A program made the translations under genes and the position numbers. Below are positions 7,392 through 12,598 of a stretch of DNA of 12,598 bases, in pieces (the stretch's first letter is position 1; every line of letters starts with the position of its first letter). The stretch covers positions 1 to 12,598 of the forward strand of contig DAHXKW010000161.1 in the NCBI GenBank assembly GCA_027366195.1, in the 5' to 3' direction. Source of the DNA: Alphaproteobacteria bacterium. GTDB taxonomy: Bacteria; Pseudomonadota; Alphaproteobacteria; G02398745; G023898745. The notes beneath the pieces were generated by a model that did not search any database, had not been told where the DNA came from, and was given only the letters and a program-made list of their open reading frames with translations.

Positions 7392-10300
7392 TTATGAAAT
7401 TATAATAGATTTAAGCTGATTTGTGATTCTTGTTATATGCTCTGATCGTCGCACCAAGAAAATCTTTGCTCTTGCCAATGCTTCTTTGTAAAAAGTACGT
7501 GCTTTTATTTCATATTGTTCACATTCAAGGGCATTTTGTTTGTCTCTGCTTCTCTTTTGATACAAATCACCTAGATATTCAAGACAACGATAACTTTCAG
7601 CATGTTGTTTCTTTTCTAAAATATTCAAACTTTGATTAAGATATTTTTCTGCTTGAATATAATCTTTTTTAAATACACATAAATAGCCATAGTCACGCAA
7701 AATAATAGCATATTCAGAATGTTGTGTACCAAATTGTTTTTCACAAACATGAAGGCAATCTTTCAGTAGAATCTCTGCTTGTTGGAAATTTCTTAAATGG
7801 ATAAACGTATTGGCTAGTGCTTGCAAGATAAAGACATATCGTTTTCGATGCTGTTTATAATGTTTCTGATGCGCAATAAGACTTTGTTGAAGTAAAGTGT
7901 AAGCATTTTGATCTCGATGTATATCACAGTATAATCGTCCCAAGTATGCAGAACACCATTCAGTTAAAATATGATTTACCCCATATAACTGTTTGAAAAT
8001 TTCAATACCTTCTAAAATTGAGTGTCTTGATTGTTCATACAAACCCAATAATCTATAAATTTCACCAAGATAAATCATACTCCAAGCAATTTTATCCTTA
8101 TCTTTTGGTAGCTGTTTATTTAACGATGCGATTCCTGTTTCAAAAATGTTTTTTGCTTTTAGATACTGACCAGTAAAAATATAAAGTCTGCCTAAGCGTA
8201 AATTATTCCAAAGAATTTGAGGATTGTTTTTATCAATTTGATTAAGCAAATTCGAATTTTTATTAAACCAATATCTAGATTCTTCATATTCTCCAGAATA
8301 CATATAAGATTCAGCAAGTAAAGTAATTGCTTTAGTAAGAAAGTTTTTTTTATTTTTATTTTGATTTGTCCAAAATTGTATGCTTTCTTTAAGAACTTTT
8401 TGTGCTTTTAAATATTCTCCTTTTTGGGAATAAACTTTACCTAAATAAAGACGGACCAGGGCTAATCCCTCTTCTCTGTCAGAGGTATGTTTTTTTTGGT
8501 ACAAATCAATACATTTTTCTAACATTTCTTGTGCTTTATCGTGATCCATTAATTCATCTAAAACTGCACCAAAATAAACAAGTCCAGAAATGTAAAAATA
8601 TAAATCATACTCTGGAATAACTGCCTTAGGAAAAGTAGAATTCTTTTCTAAAAATTGATACGATTTTGGGTAATCACCTACAAGAAAATAAATTTTTCCG
8701 ATTAATAAATTTAATTTCCATTTGCAAGATTCTGGAATAATTTTATGTTTATATATTGATAACAAATGCATCAAGAAAAACGGTATTTCTTTCGAATTGT
8801 TCAATGCAAAAATGTTATGGTTGACATAATCGCAAAAAGAACCGACTAACTGATCAATATAGGCTTCTTGCTTCTTTATCCCAAATTGACCAATAAGGTA
8901 CTGTAATATGACCTGTTGTACACTTTGATGAATCGCAAGGGTTGTTTTTTCAGATATTTTATCCGTATGACTTGATAGCAAAGAAGAGTGGCACATCTGT
9001 TGAACAAATATATTAACAGTTTTTGCATCATGATATTTTTTTAAGAAGTCCAACGAAATATCTCGATGATTGAGAAGACTTACTAACAATAGTAGCGGTA
9101 GGAATTCTTTATGTTTTTTAAGAATTTGATCAACAGTATTTGCGACAATTTGATACCGAATTTTACCGTTGTAATCAATTTCTTGAAAATAAGAAGCATT
9201 TGCCTGATTTGTATCCAATAGATTGAGATATTCTTCATACGAACTATTTGTATTTTTAATATAATAAGCAGCTGTAAATACATCTAGTGGGAAAGGAGGA
9301 ATTTTTTCCAAGAAAATCTTTGTTGAATTTAGGTTGTTTATGGTTTGCCCTTGAATTTTCAAGAACAATTCTAACATTTCAGATGTTTTCAGTTCTGGTA
9401 TTTCAATTACATATTCTTCCTGAATAAATTCATGATTGGCGATTCTATTATTTTTAGTTGTGATCAGAACCCGTCCTTGTCCCCACGTAGCTTTACTTGT
9501 TGGTAAAAATGTATAAATTGTTCCTAGAGAATCAACATTATCAAAAATTAAAAACCAATTTTTATATTGTTTTAATTTTCTTTTAATGAAAAACATCAAT
9601 TTTGATTCGTATTTCCTTTGATTTTCTTCTTGTTTTATATAATTTAATTCAGTTTTTTCCTCTCTGGTTTCTGACAATGCATATGCAAGATTAGCAAAGG
9701 ATTCAAGTATGGAGGTTTGATTGTCCGCTTGTATCTCCCAAACTACTGGAAAATGCTGAGTCATAGCATACTGGTGAGCAATTGTTGTTTTGCCAATGCC
9801 GCTAATTCCTACAAGCGTAACAATCTTAATATCAGATTTATTTTTTCTGAACGCATCGTGTATCTTTTCCAGAATTTTTTGTCGTTTCAAAATCTTTGTT
9901 TCTGTTATTAAATCAAGAGTTGAACACACCGCTGGTTTTTGTATAAAACAATCAAATTTAAATAAAGAAAATATCAACAAACTAGCTATTCCTACCATGA
10001 ACAACCATAAAATAATATTGATGCGATAGTTCGGGAGTATAACTTTCTGAATTGGTATTACATTAGAACTTGTATCTTTGTCACAATTAGAAAATCGCAA
10101 ATTAAACTCGGCCAAAATTTTTTCAATAAAAGGATCAGGAACTAGTTGCAAAAGAACATGGAAAAAAATCATATAATAGCTATTTCCTGTTTGAATTCTA
10201 ATATTGATAGCTCCCTTCTTACGTGAGAAACAATGAATGTTTAATAGCTTCAAATCAGATTCTATTCGTTGTCTGAGTTCATTATCTTGGCACATAATTT

Positions 10301-10643
10301 TACAAGCGATATCGTGAGATTTTACATTTTGTTTGATTTTTTGTAGCGCTTTTTTAAATTCAAATGCCTCTATTAAATCAAAATAGTGCTGATGAATTAT
10401 TCCAGAATTTGGTGAATTTTTTACAAACTCAATAACATTCGTACGCGAATTCTTACTCATTTTCTGCATAATATGGGTAATATGCGTATCTGCTGTTTTT
10501 TGCTTAATATCAAGAATTTGACTAATTTTCTTAGAGGCTTGATTCTCAAGCATACAGGCTAACACATCGATCTCTCGAGACGACAATTTATAATCTTTAA
10601 GCCACTGATTTTCGTCAATTTTTCTTAAAACCATAAAACACAT
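7392..10643 (-). CDS. LuxR-type HTH, transmembrane, NB-ARC/STAND ATPase and TPR protein
   Basis: 1083 residues. Residues 18-76 form a LuxR/GerE helix-turn-helix (LSSREIDVLACML, then KISQILDIKQKTADTHITHIM). A poorly defined region follows, then one strong hydrophobic segment (about 208-232, NIILWLFMVGIASLLIFSLF). The STAND core has P-loop GISGIGKTT (279-287), Walker B WFLIFDNVD (363-371), an RNBS-B-like RVLITTKNNR (391-400) and a GLPL-like FPLDV (451-455). About ten TPRs fill 643-1061, the later ones like kinesin-light-chain/TPR_12 repeats. STAND proteins are signal-triggered ATP switches in which the repeats sense and the other end acts; here the effector would be DNA binding. The order HTH-first differs from MalT/LAL regulators, where the LuxR HTH is C-terminal. 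No Shine-Dalgarno precedes the ATG; Met4 (codon at 10634) is an alternative. The kinase/LRR/Sel1 gene follows 82 bp downstream. Confidence 0.88.
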   Translation of the reverse strand: MCFMVLRKIDENQWLKDYKLSSREIDVLACMLENQASKKISQILDIKQKTADTHITHIMQKMSKNSRTNVIEFVKNSPNSGIIHQHYFDLIEAFEFKKALQKIKQNVKSHDIACKIMCQDNELRQRIESDLKLLNIHCFSRKKGAINIRIQTGNSYYMIFFHVLLQLVPDPFIEKILAEFNLRFSNCDKDTSSNVIPIQKVILPNYRINIILWLFMVGIASLLIFSLFKFDCFIQKPAVCSTLDLITETKILKRQKILEKIHDAFRKNKSDIKIVTLVGISGIGKTTIAHQYAMTQHFPVVWEIQADNQTSILESFANLAYALSETREEKTELNYIKQEENQRKYESKLMFFIKRKLKQYKNWFLIFDNVDSLGTIYTFLPTSKATWGQGRVLITTKNNRIANHEFIQEEYVIEIPELKTSEMLELFLKIQGQTINNLNSTKIFLEKIPPFPLDVFTAAYYIKNTNSSYEEYLNLLDTNQANASYFQEIDYNGKIRYQIVANTVDQILKKHKEFLPLLLLVSLLNHRDISLDFLKKYHDAKTVNIFVQQMCHSSLLSSHTDKISEKTTLAIHQSVQQVILQYLIGQFGIKKQEAYIDQLVGSFCDYVNHNIFALNNSKEIPFFLMHLLSIYKHKIIPESCKWKLNLLIGKIYFLVGDYPKSYQFLEKNSTFPKAVIPEYDLYFYISGLVYFGAVLDELMDHDKAQEMLEKCIDLYQKKHTSDREEGLALVRLYLGKVYSQKGEYLKAQKVLKESIQFWTNQNKNKKNFLTKAITLLAESYMYSGEYEESRYWFNKNSNLLNQIDKNNPQILWNNLRLGRLYIFTGQYLKAKNIFETGIASLNKQLPKDKDKIAWSMIYLGEIYRLLGLYEQSRHSILEGIEIFKQLYGVNHILTEWCSAYLGRLYCDIHRDQNAYTLLQQSLIAHQKHYKQHRKRYVFILQALANTFIHLRNFQQAEILLKDCLHVCEKQFGTQHSEYAIILRDYGYLCVFKKDYIQAEKYLNQSLNILEKKQHAESYRCLEYLGDLYQKRSRDKQNALECEQYEIKARTFYKEALARAKIFLVRRSEHITRITNQLKSIIIS

Positions 10644-10663
10644 TAAACAGATTTAAAAAAATA

Positions 10664-10693
10664 ATTGTAAATCATTTAAACAGACTGTATCAA
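10664..10693 (-). promoter_or_regulatory. Candidate sigma70-like promoter of the STAND gene
   Basis: On the minus strand TTGATA (10693-10688) is followed after 18 bases by TACAAT (10669-10664). Transcription would start about 14 bases before the ATG at 10643. Both hexamers match the consensus at four or five of six positions, but such matches are common in A/T-rich DNA. Confidence 0.45.
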
Positions 10694-10739
10694 TGAGTAT
10701 AAATTATAAAAATTCAAATAAAATTTTTATGAGAAAAAA

Positions 10740-10751
10740 TTCCCTAGGGAA
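10740..10751. promoter_or_regulatory. Perfect 12-bp palindrome in the divergent gap, candidate operator
   Basis: TTCCCTAGGGAA is fully self-complementary, with a six-base G/C core in an otherwise very A/T-rich gap. Flanking GAAAAA (10733-10738) and TTTTTC (10754-10759) extend the dyad symmetry with one mismatched or bulged stretch. It lies between the divergently transcribed STAND gene and small-protein cluster, a natural place for a dimeric regulator, such as the LuxR-type HTH next door, to bind. The binding protein is inference. Confidence 0.4.
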
Positions 10752-10848
10752 AGTTTTTCATAATTTTTCTGAATATTTTCACCAGAATTTATGCTGCAAA
10801 AATGTACTTGCTTCGACATGAAGTGATTTTTTTACGAGGAGAGTAATC

Positions 10849-11052
10849 ATGTTTGGATTATTAGCAACTTTTTTCATGACAACAGTTAGTGCTAGCAACA
10901 ATGGGGATAACAAACCATCTGTGGTGGGAACAGCTACTGCCGCCACTACTTTTACAACTTGTATCCTTCTAGGGGGTTCAGCATCCACATGCGGATGGTT
11001 AAGTGGGATGAGTAGAGATGCAATTGAAGCTTATCTTGCGGAGAAAAAATAG
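10849..11052 (+). CDS. Small exported protein 1 (67 residues, two cysteines)
   Basis: First of three tightly spaced small genes. GAGGAG seven bases before the ATG and an in-frame TGA further upstream fix the start. The product begins with a short hydrophobic, uncharged signal-like segment (MFGLLATFFMTTVSA) with a V-S-A signal-peptidase-I type site. The remaining ~52 residues are rich in Thr, Gly, Ala and Ser, have Cys38 and Cys48 and a central hydrophobic stretch (TTCILLGGSAS), and end in a charged AYLAEKK. Its signal sequence is nearly identical in DNA to that of the next gene. I do not recognise a family. A secreted small peptide, bacteriocin-like or host-directed, is possible; the two cysteines could form a disulphide. 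The function is unknown. I find no convincing promoter upstream on this strand. Confidence 0.7.
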   Translation: MFGLLATFFMTTVSASNNGDNKPSVVGTATAATTFTTCILLGGSASTCGWLSGMSRDAIEAYLAEKK

Positions 11053-11089
11053 GAAACTTACTAGCCCTAAAATTAAAGGAGAATAAAAA

Positions 11090-11368
11090 ATGTTTGGATT
11101 ATTAACGACTTTTTTGACAGCACCACTTTTTGCCAGTGAATCAAAAGAACAACGGTCTTACTTGAGCTCATTTGGTACTCCTATTTCTGCTACTGTTGGT
11201 TTGAGCTCGTGGGTTATATGTACTGCTATATCTACTAAGCCACCAATAGAATCCATGAAAGGACCTAAGGAAATTCAAGGAATACTCAACTTAATTAATA
11301 ATGCTCCGTGTGTGGGTATTGCTACTATTGTTGCTGCTGAAATGAAAAGTATGTTTGAAAAAAAATAA
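11090..11368 (+). CDS. Small exported protein 2 (92 residues), sharing its signal sequence with protein 1
   Basis: It starts 37 bp after protein 1, with AAGGAG eight bases before the ATG and an in-frame TAA just upstream. The N terminus MFGLLTTFLTAPLFA is a short, uncharged signal-like peptide with a probable cleavage after LFA. The mature part (~77 residues) has Cys44 and Cys74, a hydrophobic stretch around VGLSSWVICTA, and a second one (CVGIATIVAA) near the C terminus, ending in FEKK. Outside the signal only weak resemblance to protein 1 remains (a GT-x-SAT-like segment, two cysteines, a final EKK), so they may be distant paralogues or unrelated proteins sharing one signal cassette. I recognise no family. 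It is probably co-transcribed with the genes on either side. Confidence 0.7.
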   Translation: MFGLLTTFLTAPLFASESKEQRSYLSSFGTPISATVGLSSWVICTAISTKPPIESMKGPKEIQGILNLINNAPCVGIATIVAAEMKSMFEKK

Positions 11369-11381
11369 ATGTTTTATAATT

Positions 11382-11390
11382 AGGAGGTTA
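11382..11390 (+). promoter_or_regulatory. Near-ideal ribosome binding site of small exported protein 3
   Basis: AGGAGGTTA can pair over nine bases with the usual 16S rRNA tail and lies two bases before the ATG at 11393 (five from the AGGAGG core). It is the strongest such site in the window and suggests high translation of the third gene. Confidence 0.75.
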
Positions 11391-11392
11391 AA

Positions 11393-11851
11393 ATGTTAAG
11401 TTTAATAAATTTAGCGGTTTGCTTTGCAAATCCAGTTGAAATACCACAAAGAAATTTATATGTTCCATCAGAGTTGGCGGGACAAGTACGCTTAGTTGTC
11501 AATGATAAAAAATTTACGATTCTTCATAACAGCGGAGAACAATTCCCAATCGAGTCATATAATGTACGAGGATTACCTAAAGATATGTCTAATGAACAAA
11601 TATCTACGGCAGACTTGTATTTTAAATTAAGTATAGCTGGAAAAAATAGTTGTTTAGAAATCAATTCGAGATTGCGTGGTGGTGGAGAAAGATTGAAAAG
11701 TTTCTGGGAAAAATTGACAGGTCCTCATCCTGTATCAAGAGAAAGGTGGGAAAATTTTAAAATATGGTTGGCTGGACCTCACCCTATACTACGTGCTGTT
11801 TTTGACAACGCTCCCAAGGGAATACAAGTTGTAAAAAGTATAAAAAATTAA
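11393..11851 (+). CDS. Small exported protein 3 with RLRGGG motif and duplicated tail repeat (152 residues)
   Basis: Last of the three small genes, 24 bp after protein 2. An in-frame TAG upstream bounds the start. A very short signal-like segment (MLSLINLAVCFA) is followed by about 80 residues that look like a small mixed strand/helix domain (VRLVVNDKKFTIL, then NVRGLPKDMSNEQI and YFKLSIAGKNSCLEI), ending in RLRGGG at 93-98. The basic, aromatic tail holds two 18-residue repeats (99-116 and 117-134, 9 of 18 identical, both with GPHP). The domain length and RLRGG end recall ubiquitin precursors. A double-glycine processing site is another reading. Neither is proven, and I recognise no family. 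The stop overlaps that of the resolvase remnant on the other strand. Confidence 0.7.
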   Translation: MLSLINLAVCFANPVEIPQRNLYVPSELAGQVRLVVNDKKFTILHNSGEQFPIESYNVRGLPKDMSNEQISTADLYFKLSIAGKNSCLEINSRLRGGGERLKSFWEKLTGPHPVSRERWENFKIWLAGPHPILRAVFDNAPKGIQVVKSIKN

Positions 11852-11862
11852 CAATCCCTTGG
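11814..11862. repeat. Inverted repeat across the overlapping 3' ends of protein 3 and the resolvase remnant
   Basis: CCAAGGGA (11814-11821) pairs with TCCCTTGG (11855-11862) over a 33-base loop, and a short T run (11867-11871) follows on the plus strand. It could act as a terminator for the small-protein cluster or mark the rearrangement junction with the transposon. The long loop makes a classical intrinsic terminator doubtful. Confidence 0.3.
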
Positions 11863-12159
11863 TAAGTTTTTAAACAACCGACAGACCGTCGCGGGGTGGA
11901 TATTGAACATACGCGCCATTTCAGCAGCAGTTTTACGACCAGAATTTACCGCATCCTTGATTTCTTGGCACTGAACTGACGTTAGCTTCGGTCTTCTTCC
12001 CCCTACCCTACCCTGTTTTCTGGCTTCAGCAAGACCTGCTTTGGTTCTTTCCCGAACCATGGCCCGTTCAAATTCAGCAAAAACGCCGAGCATATGCATT
12101 AAAGCACGGCCAGAGGGCGTCGTTGTATCTACATTTTCAGTGAGGGTATTTTTGCCCAA
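11848..12159 (-). pseudogene. 5'-truncated serine resolvase (Tn3/Hin type), C-terminal part only
   Basis: The recognisable sequence runs from LTENVDTTTPSGRAL through FAEFERAMVRERTKAGLAEA to a C-terminal HTH (KTAAEMARMFNIHPATVCRLF). This is the dimerisation helix and DNA-binding end of a Tn3-type resolvase/invertase. The N-terminal catalytic domain with the nucleophilic serine is missing. An open frame continues upstream past a TTG at 12159 but no longer resembles resolvase, so the remnant cannot recombine DNA. Parts of this region reach about 50% G+C, against roughly 27-37% in stretches of the adjacent small genes, which points to foreign origin. It lies 28 bp from the transposase remnant on the same strand and overlaps protein 3 by four bases tail to tail. 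Confidence 0.85.
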
Positions 12160-12187
12160 CGCCCCGAAACGGTAAAAATTCAGAATA

Positions 12188-12598
12188 TCAAACCAAAAAG
12201 TTCTCCCATTTTATTGAAGCGATCATGATTGCAAATGGAATTAATTGAACTAGTTTTTTGAACTCAAATCGACCATAAAAGTTGAACTGCTGCCATGCAA
12301 CGGGAGAAATCTTCTTTATGATCTCAACGATTTTTGTATTATTCATTTTTTCAAATATCTCCAATAAATCAGATAAGAATCTCGCGTTATATAGGATTAT
12401 GTTGTTTGCTAATAAACGTCCACACTCTATGCAGATTTGTTGTTCAAATTCTGTCCTTACCCTTAATTTTCCTCCATTCGCATAGGATATAGCACGTCTT
12501 AATTTGTGGTAAGATTCACCTCTATTTAAGGCTTTTTGTATGCTTTGTCTATAAACCGGCTCATCGATATATCGCGAAAAATGTATTGTTTGTATAAT
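12188..12598 (-). CDS. Tn3-family transposase, C-terminal part, start outside the window
   Basis: I translated this frame directly. It is open from the window edge to a TGA at 12190-12188, giving 136 residues. Conserved Tn3 transposase segments appear in order: RYIDEPVYRQSIQKALNRGE, YHKLRRAI, NNIILYNARFLSDL and SPVAWQQFNFYGRFEF. The residues after FEFKK (about 25, ending IASIKWENFLV) do not look like a usual Tn3 C terminus, so the end may be altered by the deletion that also truncated the resolvase. Whether the rest of the gene is intact cannot be judged here. Confidence 0.85.
   Translation of the reverse strand: MIQTIHFSRYIDEPVYRQSIQKALNRGESYHKLRRAISYANGGKLRVRTEFEQQICIECGRLLANNIILYNARFLSDLLEIFEKMNNTKIVEIIKKISPVAWQQFNFYGRFEFKKLVQLIPFAIMIASIKWENFLV

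Larger units (their letters stand above)
11848..12598 (-). mobile_element. Rearranged Tn3-family transposon remnant
   Basis: A truncated resolvase and the end of a Tn3 transposase lie side by side on one strand with only 28 bp between. A full Tn3 element would have an intact resolvase and a res site. On the plus strand ACGGTAAAAATTCAG (12169-12183), next to CCCC, weakly recalls the inner part of a Tn3 terminal repeat, so one element's end may lie here with the resolvase belonging to another copy. The outer boundaries are not visible. Confidence 0.7.

Noticed and set aside
10693..10821. 42-codon plus-strand ORF in the divergent gap
   Set aside because: No ribosome binding site, overlaps the STAND promoter and the palindrome, and has the composition expected of a chance ORF in A/T-rich DNA.
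10779..10988. 69-residue minus-strand ORF opposite small protein 1
   Set aside because: It is a shadow of a better-supported gene with a strong ribosome binding site and a signal-like start.
11393..11686. Nif11-type or NHLP leader peptide in small protein 3
   Set aside because: MSNEQI and GG are reminiscent, but the protein starts with an export signal and lacks the leader's helical pattern, and no modification or transport enzymes are nearby.
12282..12485. 67-residue plus-strand ORF
   Set aside because: It is antisense to the recognisable Tn3 transposase.

Overview
The window is low in G+C and encodes mostly proteins typical of bacteria living inside protists: a long LRR protein, an exported kinase-like/LRR/Sel1 protein, a large TPR NTPase, an AAA-ATPase/nuclease of the DUF1703-like type and a cluster of small exported proteins. 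Candidate phylum Dependentiae (TM6, Babeliae) is my first guess, with another amoeba-associated lineage such as Legionellales, Rickettsiales or Amoebophilus-like bacteria as the alternative. This rests on protein style only; there is no rRNA or other marker gene here.

Left part, plus strand (1-4804): the 3' part of an LRR gene with perfect 93-bp periodicity; a membrane-anchored protein resembling SurA/PpiC-type parvulin foldases; a 30-codon hydrophobic small ORF whose stop codon lies inside the Shine-Dalgarno of the next gene; and an AAA-ATPase-like/PD-(D/E)XK protein. A short convergent gap (4805-4870) follows.

Middle part, minus strand (10643 down to 4871): a 1083-residue protein with a LuxR-type HTH, one membrane segment, a STAND/NB-ARC ATPase core and about ten TPRs. 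Its downstream neighbour, 82 bp away and possibly co-transcribed, is an exported protein with a predicted PI3/4-kinase-like domain, LRRs and Sel1 repeats.

Right part, plus strand (10849-11851): divergently from the STAND gene runs a tight cluster of three small genes with excellent ribosome binding sites and very short uncharged signal peptides. The first two share nearly the same signal-peptide DNA. The third carries an RLRGGG motif and a tail with two 18-residue repeats. The 205-bp divergent gap holds a sigma70-like promoter for the STAND gene and a perfect 12-bp palindrome. It is plausible, but inferred, that the STAND protein senses a signal and controls the small exported proteins.

Right end, minus strand (11848-12598): remains of a Tn3-family transposon. 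There is a 5'-truncated serine resolvase, clearly richer in G+C than its surroundings, overlapping the third small gene tail to tail, and the C-terminal part of a Tn3 transposase running off the window. No tRNA, rRNA or CRISPR array was seen, and no gene-free stretch exceeds 205 bp.
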